From: Dillenia suffruticosa
Taxonomy: Eukaryota > Streptophyta > Magnoliopsida > Dilleniales > Dilleniaceae
Length of the DNA stretch: 64,000 bases
Direction of reading: 5' to 3'
Assembly: GCA_033439265.1 (NCBI GenBank)
Contig: JAVTVX010000002.1
Coordinates: forward strand, 8,158,174-8,222,173
Each line of letters begins with the position of its first letter. Within the stretch, counting starts at the first letter, position 1. The position numbers and the translations under genes were made by a program. Under the pieces are notes generated by a model. That model had not been told where the DNA came from, made no database searches, and worked only from the letters and a program-made list of their open reading frames with translations. Positions 34,280 to 44,927 of this stretch are shown here, piece after piece.

Positions 34280-36060
34280 TTACGGAAATTGAATTTTGGG
34301 TCTAAATCTTTTGGCTTGACGAGAAAAGGATCTACTTGCAGCAGCAGAAGATGAGGATCCACTTGCAGCAACAGGAGAAGAGGTTGATGTTGGAGCAGCA
34401 ACAGGAGAAGATGGAACTGTAGGTGCAGATACAAATGATTTTCCTCTAATAATATCATGAATATTAAATGAATTATCATCCATAGGAGAAAATGAAGTTC
34501 TTGGAGGAGAACCAAAACCCAATGGTCAAATGACAAACGGGTATGCAGAGGTTTGCATGGAGCTCGAATGAGGAGAATGAGGCGCAGAAAAGGAAGAAGG
34601 TGCTGGTTTAGAAAGTCCAAAAGGTCTTGTTACCTATAGAGAATCTCTTATGCGTATAATAAAATTGGTATTTATTCTTACATCACTAGTCATATTCATC
34701 AACTCTAATAAAATTAGTTTATGTTGTTCCCCATTTTGTTGCCAGAATTAATCATTTTGTTGCTTGAATTGACCAAAACTCTCTTTCAATTCACCCATTT
34801 CCCTTCGAACTTTTGTCATTTCTCTCCAAAATTCTCTTATTTCCCTCCAAATTTCACCAAATTTGTCTTCAACAATATCCATAAATCATATTTTCATACT
34901 ATTAATACATTCAAACAGTTCAGTCCATCTGGCATTTTCGGTTTCATTCGCAATCTCCTCATTCGCTTGTGGCTTTGCTTTTGCTTCTACCTATGCTGTC
35001 TCTCGCCTATACTCTCCTCCTCCTTTTTAAACATTAATTCAAACACCATTTTCAAAAATCCAAGAAACTTTATGTAACATTCTATCATTTATACAATTTG
35101 TAATACTTAATTGCAGATGGTTTTCCTTCCTTAAATTTATTGGTTGATTTTTTAAAATTCCAGTAACCATACCGTAATAAGTCAAATTATTTGAAGAAGC
35201 TCTTGTGCTTATCATAAAGTGAGAAACCAAGCAATGCAAATCTGGATTTTTTCTTTCTATAATCCGCGTCATCAACCAAAAATCATCACGAGTAATAGAC
35301 GAATAATTTCTTGCGTGGAACTTATGGCGTGTATTATTAAAAAGTGAAGAATTTTTGTATAGAAATTTAAATTTATGACATTTGTGTTAAAACTCCCAAA
35401 ACTATTTTCATCAAAAACTATTTGAGCGTCCATGAGTATGTCAATTTCCAAATACAACGCACTTTCTTCATACTCAACCCACTAAATACCATATTCATTG
35501 TAGATCATTCTCCGATTCACTTCTATTTTTTGACTATAAAAATAAGTTTCAAAAGCACACAAACTGTTAGATTATGGTGACTCAATCACGCAACGGAAGC
35601 AATAATTAACATTTTTCAGAATCATAAAAGATCAAGTTTACGGTATACCTTAATCGGTGATTCGAATAATTTCGGAAACCGCAAACTTGGAACTGCAACA
35701 ACTCGCAGTCGGGATGATAGTTACGTAAGACGAACTATTAACACAATACCACGACGTTCCAACCCTTAACCCGGTGATTCGTGCGTTGATCGGAATCAAT
35801 CCCTCTTGATCATCATCTCTCTTGATGTTCTCTCCTTCTATTTTTCATATTAAAGAATCATGTTCATTCTATTTTTGAATCATAACTCCCGTAGGAGTTA
35901 TTTTGGGGAGTCAAATTAGAGGTGAGTGGGGTAATGGGTAACTGCCCATTACCCCCAACCTGCTCCACGTAGGCATCAATTAATACAAACTAATTTTACC
36001 ATCGATAACAATATCATGCTGATCATGAATTTCTCTATATTATTATAAAAAACTCTGGCT
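34280..36060 (-). pseudogene. Second gene remnant next to tnp2 (coiled-coil and Ser/Ala/Pro-rich protein)
   Basis: The minus strand, read from about 36060 and interrupted by a solo LTR at 35565-35985, gives FETYFYSQKIEVNRRMIYNEYG (about 35490-35555), ALYLEIDILMDAQIVFDENSFG, MTRIIERKNPDLHCLVSHFM (about 35200-35260), then a charged heptad-like coil (about 34760-34870), and a C-terminus rich in Ser, Ala and Pro ending SRQAKRFRPKIQFP (34280-34522). Stops and frameshifts occur. The placement beside tnp2 suggests the accessory gene of an En/Spm element or a passenger. I do not recognise the family with certainty. Confidence 0.45.
35560..35990 (-). mobile_element. Solo LTR, 421 bp, Ty1/copia-like, with CAAAC target duplication
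   Basis: The insert 35565-35985 begins TGTTAGATTATGG and ends CATCAATTAATA, and is bounded by CAAAC at 35560-35564 and 35986-35990. Read on the minus strand it ends CTTCCGTTGCGTG...CTAACA, a common end of plant copia LTRs; its first dinucleotide there is TA rather than TG. The inner part has a palindromic stretch (GGGTAATGGGTAACTGCCCATTACCCC, in two halves). Removing it lets the minus-strand reading of the neighbouring gene remnant continue across the site. Confidence 0.65.
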
Positions 36061-36074
36061 GCACATTTGATTTG

Positions 36075-36560
36075 TTTCTATACGGCTGCCTGCACATTTG
36101 CTGCTTGCACATTTGTTTCTATTCGGCTGCCGTCTGCCTCTTTTCTAAAGCTTTCTTCTGAGCTTCAGAAGCTTTCTTCATGCGGGATTCACACTGGACA
36201 AAAGCTCGTGACTTTTTAAATCAAATCAAAGCAAGCTTATAGAAATGGGGTTGTGGCTTTTCAAATCAAATCAAAGCAAAGCTTCTGCAAATTCTACCCA
36301 AAAAAAAACCCAAGCTTCTGCAAATGGGTTTACTGTTTCTATATGGCTGCCTGCACATTTGTTTCTATACGGCTGCCGCCTGCCTCTCTTCTGAAGCTTT
36401 CTTCTGAGCTTCAAAAGTTTTCTTCACGCGGGATTCACGTGGGACAAATGCTCGTGACTCTTCAAATCAAATCAAAACAAAGCAAGTTTATGCAAATTCT
36501 ACCAAAAAAAAGTAAGTTTCTGCAAATGAGTTTACTTGTCCAAATGCAAGTTAACCTTTT
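36075..36560. repeat. Direct tandem duplication, period about 261 bp
   Basis: Two diverged copies start at about 36075 and 36336 with TTTCTATAYGGCTGCCTGCAC, and share AAGCTTTCTTCTGAGCTTC, GCGGGATTCAC and GCTCGTGACT in the same order. A short subunit (CACATTTGTTTCTAT-CGGCTGCC) is itself repeated inside. It includes a local inverted repeat around AAGCTTTCTTCTGAGCTTCAGAAGCTTTCTT-like sequence (in two halves). No function is evident; the open frame 36253-36588 is a by-product. Confidence 0.75.
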
Positions 36561-36614
36561 TTTTCTTATCAATCTAATTGTCAAATAAAATAAAATTAAT
36601 TTCACACAAATATT

Positions 36615-37264
36615 TTTAACAAATATTCTAATGTTATATATATATATATATATATATATAATAAATTGTTATATATATTAAATCTTGTACTAACACGTGG
36701 TCCGTCATGGCATGGCATGACAATGTAATATGGGGTTATATATAATATAATATAATATTATAAATTATAATATATTATAGTACTAGTAATATACTAGAAA
36801 TATAATGTAATATAGTAATATAATAGTAAACCCTAACTTCCCTTACATATTATATTTATACATAATATAATATAATATAAAATAGTAGTGATGTAATAAT
36901 ATAATAGTATAATAGTAATATTCATATATATATATATTAGTAATATAGTACAAATATAATATAGTAATCTAATAATAATATAGTGTAATTTCCCATTACA
37001 TATTATATATTACATATATATATATAATGTAATATAATATAAGATAATATAGTAGTAAAATATAGTAATATGATAGTAATTATTACATATTATATAAATA
37101 TGTAATAGTAGATAAATATAATACAAATATATATTACATATATATATTATAGTAATATAGTAATATAATAATAACTATTACATATTATATATATTATCTA
37201 TATAAATATAATATAATATATTAGTAATGTAATAATATAGTAGTAATATAATAATATAATAGTA

Positions 37265-37303
<39 letters not shown>

Positions 37304-38235
37304 TAATATAGTGTAATTTCCCATTACATATTATATATTACATATATATATATATAATATGTTAATATAGTAATAATGTATACTAATATATGGTAATATA
37401 TTATAGTAATATAGTAATATAGTAATGTAATAATAACTATTACACATTATATATATTACCTATATAAATATAATATAACATAGTAGTAATATATAGTAAA
37501 AATTTAATATAATATGATAACGTAATATTAATTATTACTTATTATATATTACATATATATATATTTATATTACGTGTATATCAATATAATATAATATAAT
37601 ATAGTACTAAATAATAAAAATATTATAATGTAATATTATAATATAATAGTAATGTAGTAGAAACGTAATAGTATACATATATACTATAATATATATAGTA
37701 GTAATATACTATAATATAGTAGAAACGTAGTAATAATATATAGTAACACATGTGAAGAGCACCATCTGACGTGTCCTTGCCCTTGCCCTTGCCCTTGCCT
37801 TAGAGTGCATTCATAGCACAAAAATACCCCATCCATTTGTAATGCACTATTTTCCAATACATAACACCAGCACCAAACACACACCATACACCACCACACA
37901 CTACACAGAAAATGCACCATGCCTCAATATGGATGCATGCATGCATAAAAATATTGTCTTCTGACAGCTTAAAAGTAGACGAATAATATGTAATTTAGTA
38001 ATGTAATAGTAATATTACATATTGCATATTATATATATTACATATGTATAATATGATATAATATATAATATAGTCATGTAATAGTAATATAGTGTAATTT
38101 TTCATGACATATTATATATTACAAATATATGTTATATATATAAGAAAATATTAAATAATATAATATAATATAGTAGTTATAGTATAGTAATATAGTAATA
38201 GTACTAATATAAATAATCGTTAGTTAGTGTTAGTA
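36615..38235. repeat. Degenerate AT-rich repeat field
   Basis: About 1.6 kb built from words such as ATATAATAGTAATATAGTA and TATATATA. A longer block containing TTCCCATTACATATTATATATTACATATATA-type sequence recurs near 36990, 37318 and, degenerate, 38098. Pure TA runs occur at about 36634-36660 and 37268-37300. There is no coding potential. A non-repetitive island at about 37745-37985 interrupts it. Confidence 0.75.
37774..37800 (+). repeat. CTTGCC hexamer repeat
   Basis: About four and a half units of CTTGCC, in the island inside the AT-rich field. It is not a plant telomere unit (TTTAGGG). Confidence 0.8.
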
Positions 38236-38454
38236 AGCAATAGTAATGTAATATACTAAAAAATTAATAATGGGTGATTATCGACTAGGGTTGGGATCGG
38301 AGAGTTTCTAAACTTTTTGTGGGCGATGTCTTTTCAAGTACCTTTCACCTTCCATCTCACCCTCCATCCACCTAGATCGATGGCTAACATTTTAATTTAA
38401 ACATTTTATTTTTAAAATTTTTAAATATCAAATTTTAAGATTTTGAGAAATGTG

Positions 38455-38693
38455 ACGGATGGAAGAGAAAAAGAAGAGAGAAAAGAACAACTTGACTTCG
38501 ATAAGAGAGAGAAGAAGGTTAACAAAAGATCAAGAACATTTTCAAAACTTGAGACAGAGACAGCAAGAGTAAGAGAACGTGGTGTGTGAGAGAGAGAGAG
38601 TAAGAGAGAAGATCAAAAGCTTGAGAGAGTGAGAGAGAGAATATCAAAAGCTTGAGATAGGGAGAGAGAAAGCCAAAAACCAAAAATCAAAAA
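38455..38693 (+). promoter_or_regulatory. GA-rich leader upstream of the Ulp1-like gene
   Basis: Several GAGAGAGA and AAGCTTGAGA repeats (about 38585-38680) precede an ATG at 38694. This looks like a purine-rich 5' untranslated leader or a GAGA-type promoter element of the downstream plus-strand gene. No TATA box is clearly assignable. Confidence 0.4.
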
Positions 38694-40086
38694 TGAAAAC
38701 TAGATCGGGTACCAATGACAATGACAAGGCTACCAGGAAGAAAGATAACACGGAAGATAACATGTGAATATGTTACTTTTATTTTTTTATTTTTTTAGTT
38801 ATTTAGTATATTTTAGGATTTTTAATATAGATATTTTTTTTTTAAAACCTTAAACAAAATTTTTTTCATTTACGAATTTTTTTGTGATTTATTTTATTTT
38901 ATTTTAGGTTATTCTAGTTTTTTAAATATAAACAAATTTTCATTTTAAATAAAATTTTAATATAAAAAATTTTGCATATTTCTATCAAAATTATTTCTCA
39001 ATTTTTTCTCATAGAAAGCATTTTTCCAAAAATAAAGTGAAATCCACTGGTGGCTTGGGTTTGCTTACAATCATAGTTAGTTAGTTTATTTTTATGTCAT
39101 TATTGAACTACATAATGTATATTTTCATTTGAATATACTGTGAATATATATATAATTATTATTATATATATTTTGATTTGTGTGCAAAAACTGGGAATTG
39201 GGAAGAAATAAATGAACATGAGAAGTTTCAAAAATTGACTGTGGTAAGGAGGGTTAGGAGGGAAACAATACCTATTCTAACTAGGTGCTCTCATAAACAA
39301 CTAGAGTTATTTTCTAGTCTCACTGATGATATGAAATGTATAGTCAAAATTATGAAAATTGGGAAACTTTTAAAACTTAGCTGTGACACACTAAGTCGAA
39401 AATTGTGTAAAGAACTCGTAATGAGATTTGAACCAATGGAAAAACGTTTTTGCATTGATTTAAATCAAAATTTTAAGCTCACTGTGGAAGAGGTATGACG
39501 AATTTTAGGAATTCCCTATGGGAACGCAATTTTTAAGTTATCCGTCTTTGAATGAATCCTTAAATGAATCCTTAGATATAAGAAACTATTTCTTGAGAAT
39601 AAAGTATAATCAGTTCAAACAAAAGATGATGTATACTGAAAATGTCTCTTCCCCCAACTTTAATGATTCTTCCTATTATTTCTTCTCAGATGCTTTCTGT
39701 GTCCCACAACCATTGTCTTCCTTGGTTCAAGACACCTCACTGTTACCCTTACCATTAATGTCGACAATGCTGGTGAATACAACTGGGCCAATTTTGTATT
39801 ATAATGGTTAGTTGACGAGGTGTGACAATTCAATAGTCTTGTAAAAAGAGGAAGAAATGAGGAAGATAGGAAGAAGACAGGAATCAGTGGTTGTCTATTT
39901 TTATTTATGGTAAAATCCAATGCAATGAATATTTATAAATATTACAATTTAATGTCTACAAATATATCTATTGCCATTTAACTCATCCTCTAGTCTTTGC
40001 ATAGCTTTTTTATTTTAAGAAGGTAGGGTTAGTGATTTAGGTAGGGAGAGAACAAAACTACCCATTCAGTATTGGACCACAGATCG
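38694..40086 (+). pseudogene. Ulp1-like gene remnant, 5' part (interrupted by element C)
   Basis: A possible first exon starts MKTRSGTNDNDKATRKKDN at 38694 and stops at a GTGAATATG-type donor. The clear part is 39178-39495: RCSHKQLELFSSLTDDMKC, LSCDTLSRKLCKELVMRFEP, FKLTVEEV, and then, after a stop, RILGIPYGN. In another frame at about 39760-39905 I read EYNWANFVL and WLVDEV, and then KTGISGCLFLF. This order is that of the N-terminal region of plant Ulp1-like genes found in Mutator-type (Kaonashi-like) and other transposons. The last exon part (GRERTKLPIQYWTTD) runs into element C at 40086 and resumes at 51369. Stops and frameshifts make it a pseudogene. Confidence 0.65.
40082..40086. repeat. 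Target-site duplication of element C, left copy (GATCG)
   Basis: GATCG here against GATCA at 51369-51373. The single difference is a G/A change in a CG context. The exon reading frame is restored across this point. Confidence 0.75.
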
Positions 40087-43000
40087 TGTAACACCGACTC
40101 TCGGTATATGATGTACTTTTCTCATGTTCATATATATGATACTGCACCTATTTGAGACACATGATTTGAAATTTCTAAAACTTTGCCCTTAAAATCACTT
40201 AAACTGAAAATTTCATCGATAAGTCGAAAACTTTTCTAAAAAGTGCTGGTAAGCCCTAAAATCACTAAAAATGGCTAATGAATGCCAAAACACTTAAGTA
40301 TAAGTATAAAGAAGTGAATTTGAAATTAAAAAAATAAAATTGCATATGGTCGAACTTACAATTTTGGAAAGTTTAGGAACTAAAGTGCAAATATGAGAAC
40401 TTGAGGGACTAAGTTGCAAAACTAACCATTGAATGACAATTGGAGATCAACCATTAGCCAAGCGCACACATAGTGGCCACCTAAGCTCATTCCACTAAAG
40501 AGAAAGCTCATTGGTTGAAAAATCTTTACATGAATTATCATTGGTTGGTCAAAAACCCATTTCTTTGTGCTTAAATTCATCATGAACGAATTTGACATGA
40601 AGGAGGTGCATGAAGGTAGCTTGTAAGCAATCTTGCATGGGAGAAAGGCTTAAGATAAGTGTAGAGTAAAGATCTTGCATGCAAAATGAATCAAGAGTCA
40701 AGATATTTTGATTTGCTGTATAAAAAGACCAAAACCAACCATTTTCTCTTCTATTCATCTCACTTGGACAAAAATTTTAGTAAGGAAAGAGGGATTGCTG
40801 AATGTTCAAGTGGAATTCTTGGTGCATTGAAGAAAGAACACAAGTAAAAAAGGTAAGAACACCCTTGACTCTATATCTCTAGTTAATTGAGATAGTAAAA
40901 GGATTTTGTAGAGATTGATGCTTGATGAATTATGTTACTATGGTTCTAAGATGATCAAGGTTTCAAGAAAATCAAGATCAATGTGATGCATATTAGTTGG
41001 CAAAGGATCATACAAAGGAAGACAAAATATTCAAAATTGAAGTCTTTACAAGTAGTGAAATTAAATGCATATACTAGCATGTTGGATATGATTGTTTCAG
41101 ATTTAACCTATGTGTAGTCTTGCCATGATATCGCATTGTGTAGAACTTGAAATTTTAAACCGTTTGTTTTTGAAAAAACTAGACTCCCTAAGTTTTAAAA
41201 TAATGTATGACATGAAAATTTCCATTAAAAGTGTGATTTATAATGATTTTGGAAAAAGATAGCAAAATGACATGTTCTATTTTTCATCTTCTGTGCACAG
41301 CTAGTATGTTGAATAAATTTTTAAAATATTTTTTGTACAAAATTTAGAGAAACCTAAAACATCAAATCTCTCGGTCTTATCTTTAAAATGAGCTAAAATT
41401 CACTTGAATCGGAGTAGTATGCTGGACATTATTGTGTTTTTACTCAAACTGTGCAGAGCATAATTTAGAACTAGAATTGAGACAGAAATAAAATTTTATA
41501 AAATCCTGTACTTAAAATTAAAGGAAATACTAACATGAAAATTGTAGCACTGTCTCTTATCTTTCCGTAGAATTTGGAATCATGTAAATCGGAGATATAT
41601 ATACTGAGATATGAATTTTCTATCAAAACTGCACAAATTTAGTTGTATAAGTATGAACTGTATTGGAGATAGATTTTTATAAATTTGTGCAGTGGGAATT
41701 TGGAGATGAGTTGAACATGAAAAATGTAGATATATGTCTTAACTTTAATTAGCAATTTGAATCATTTAAATCTGATTTATATGGAGAAATTTATGATATT
41801 TTTTCTAAAACTGTGTAGGAGTATAACTTGAAAATATGAAATTTTATTAAAAGAAATATGAGGATTGACATATATATATGTTGTTGTCTTAGGAGTAGAC
41901 GACTATACTACACTCGAGGGGCGACTCAGTTGAGAATCAAGGTTTTAGGAGAGTGGTGTACTCTTCCCGTACAAGTGAGTAGCTTTTTACTATTACATAT
42001 AGTTAATGAGTAAAGCCATATTATATTGCTTTCAAAGCATGATTTTATGAAATAATTGTAAAATGGGTTATTAAATGGTTTGGTAACGATTTTGTATATG
42101 TAATTTGATGATATATGCTATAATATATTATATTCGATTTTCATGATTTTTCTCGACGTGTATGGCATGGTTGGTTTATTAATGATTTTGATGCGAGGCT
42201 AGGTACTCGGGCATTGTACCTCAATCCCCTTGATTGTAGATCGGGAATAGTACTTATAGCCATAAAACTATGATATGATAGGTATCGTCTCGTGCAGACT
42301 CGTCCCGTTTGCTAAAGCAGACCTATCTCGTTATTTCGATTGTTGCATATTTGTGTTGTCTCGAGACGCAAACACACTACATGGTTAAGTGGCGTGTATA
42401 TGATACTATGTTTCGGATAAACCAAGTTGAACCGAAAGGGGAGGACTGAATGACATTTTAGTCTAGAACTTCGGGAGGCCCGATGCCAACGTCAAGGTTT
42501 TGGGGTTATTTTTTGTTTACATACAAAAAAAACCCTTGGTGGCTCATCATTGGTCGAGGTGGACCCTTGCTGAGAGCTTGTTTTGGCATGACTCTACGAT
42601 TTATGACATGAGATTGGATGCATATATTTTATGGACGATGATATTAGAGAAATGTGTTTTAGATTGTCATACATAGTTGAAATATAGTATAAAGTGTATA
42701 TATGTATGTATATATATGGTTTTAATACTCCATTTTCACTCCACTTATTAACTACATGTTTCGACTATTCACTCACTGAGTAAATAATTTTACTCACCCC
42801 TCCCTTAAATTTTACAGAGATAGTATTTAAAGGGACACGTTGATAGACATCGACATACACAAATTTCAGATACTATTGTTAGAGACGTATCACGATATGG
42901 AACTTTTGCTATATCTTTGAGAACATTAGTTGGTCATGTTAGAATGATTGTTTGAAACAAAGGAACTTTCATTTGTAGTATATATATATATATTTGAAGA

Positions 43001-43147
43001 TTTATATATTTTAAATATTAATAAAATTTTTGTAACTGAAATTATATTAGCTTTGCATTACCTTGAGGATACGTGGCGGGGTTGGGTTGGTGTCCAAGGT
43101 AACGGGCGATTGTTCACAGTCTCTGGATCATGGATCGGGACGTGATA
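40087..43147 (+). repeat. 5' LTR of element C
   Basis: Length 3061 bp. It begins TGTAACACCGACTCTCGG and ends GGATCGGGACGTGATA. A TATA-like box TATAAAAAG lies at 40719-40727, with an equivalent at 48849 in the 3' copy. It carries the conserved pair CACTCACTGAGTA ... TTTTACTCACCCC ... TTTTACAG at 42769-42817. Many substitutions separate it from the 3' LTR. Confidence 0.9.
40719..40727 (+). promoter_or_regulatory. TATA-like box in the 5' LTR of element C
   Basis: TATAAAAAG stands in a leader-like context followed by CTTCTATTCAYCTCACTTGGAC. The same box and context occur at 48849-48857 in the 3' LTR, so it was present when the element inserted. It probably marks the U3 promoter. Confidence 0.6.
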
Positions 43148-43153
43148 GTTTCT

Positions 43154-43170
43154 TAGTATCAGAGCCCAGG
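43154..43170 (+). other. Primer-binding site of element C (initiator tRNA-Met)
   Basis: TAGTATCAGAGCCCAGG lies seven bases after the 5' LTR. It matches TGGTATCAGAGC with one G-to-A change. Confidence 0.85.
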
Positions 43171-43390
43171 TTGGTTGAGCACTAAGTTTTATGAAAGATT
43201 TCAAAAGTTTGCAAGTAATGCTTCCAAAGTCCTCAATATTTTGAAAATAAATTTGAAAGTTTACTTACAGTCATAAAAACCCTAAAGATGATCTTAGGCA
43301 AATAAGTTCATTCCATTTAAGGGATTAGATACTCCATATCTAACCTAAATTCTTTATCTATATATGATAGAGGTTCTTTCGTTTAGAACC

Positions 43391-44550
43391 ATGCCTCCTA
43401 GACACAGCACAATGTGGACTCGCTGAGTTACACCTGCTACTCCAGAGGTCGCATCGTCTTCACACGCTCCCCCTCCAGTACCACCTCAGCTGGTTCCGAT
43501 GGCTAAAATTCTGACAGCCAAAATTTTGACACCTCTGCTAGATGCCTTGAGACAGTGGCATGATTGGTGGAGCACCTACAGGGTACGGATGTAGCCCCCG
43601 ACACCATCTATGACAATTCCTACTCCAGCTGCAGCGGCACCTACCCCGACTGCCCCTACTACTTCAATTTCTGCCCCAAGAGACAACACTATTTTGGCAC
43701 TCCACTACATCCATAAGTTGACCCAGTTGGTTAAGAAGGTTCGACAGTTGGGTTGCACCGATTTTGATAGATCCAACAATGCTACGGCAGCAAAGGTTTG
43801 GGTCAACTGGACCCGCCGGGTGTTGACAAACTTGGGTTTAGAGGACGAGTAGAAGTCGAGTGTTATAGTATGGTTGCTAGATGGTGATGCTCTCACCTGG
43901 TGGGAGACCATGATAGATGACTCCACAGTGCCCTTAGTATGGGAGGACTTCTTGGGAGAGTTTAATGGTAGGTACTTCTCGGAGTACCAACAAGCGTTCA
44001 TCTCTGCCAGGAGACCAAATATGTTGTAGAGTATGAGGTAGAGTTGAGGAGACTATCTACCTTTGTCCATGATTTGGTCACACAGAGGCAGCTTCGGTTC
44101 AAATTTTAGGACGGACTTAACTTGAACATTCGGAAATACATTGCAATGACGAAAAATCACTCATTCATGGAGGTCTTGGAGTTAGCCCACCATGCTGAGG
44201 ATATCGTATGGGCTGAGACTAGGCAGAGGGAGAGCCAAGACCAGAAGAAGAAGAGGTTTGTATTTCAAACTGGTCAGAGTTCAAAGAAGGGCCGGAGTAA
44301 GGGCTCTCATAAAGACCCCACAACTACAGGGCCAACTGGATTTCCCCGGGGGCCACACCCTCAGAGTTATAGAACCCCCACCCCTAGTATCGGGTCAGTG
44401 AGTCAATTTGCTGGGCCGAGGAAACCTCTATACCGCAATTGTGGCAAGACTGATTTAGGATTCTATAGAGAACCTGCGAGATGCTACCAGTGTTGGAAAC
44501 CGGGACATATTCGTAATACTTGCCCAGATTTGGGATTCAAGGGGCAGTAA
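43391..44550 (+). pseudogene. gag: Element C gag
   Basis: The ATG at 43391 starts MPPRHSTMWTR, followed by a stop in the early proline-rich part. The capsid-like section is split by frameshifts and stops: RQLGCTDFDRSNNATAAKVW at about 43740-43800, then an acidic part. An open frame at 44122-44550 carries a basic linker and an intact zinc knuckle CYQCWKPGHIRNTC at about 44480-44525. Gag would form the particle core. The sequence is clearly of the same family as the gag of A and D. Confidence 0.82.
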
Positions 44551-44927
44551 GTTAGAGCCGTTCGATTGAACCACGTGAGAGTCAGCCGAGAGCACCGGCC
44601 CTATCAGTTCCTATTGCTCCACGGACTATGGCCGGAAGCAACACCATACCCGTTCCTCAGCGACAGCAGCAAAGGACTCAGGCTCACGTCCAAGCCAATC
44701 CTGAAGTGATTACCGGTATCCCTCCGATAGACTCTCCTGTAGGTTTCATCTCCTAATAGTCATTTTGAGGCATGATATCCTATGATAACTCATGTTATTC
44801 TCAACAGCTAAGACGCTAGAAGCCTCAATCCTTTTGATATATATATGTATATATATAGTCTCATGTTGACTTCCCAAGTAAATAAAGGTTGATGATTCTC
44901 TTTAATTTAAATTCGTCATTAGGTACC

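Noticed and set aside
34204..34620. A leucine-rich 138-codon minus-strand frame resembling a membrane or signal sequence
   Set aside because: It is the shadow frame of the Ser/Ala/Pro-rich C-terminus at 34280-34522; the leucines come from CTG/CTT in the alternative frame of a repeat.
35565..35985. A possible Cassandra-type LTR element with a 5S RNA insert
   Set aside because: No 5S rRNA internal promoter sequence is visible in it.
37774..37800. A short G/C-biased hexamer run that might be telomeric
   Set aside because: The unit is CTTGCC, not the plant TTTAGGG, and there are fewer than five units.
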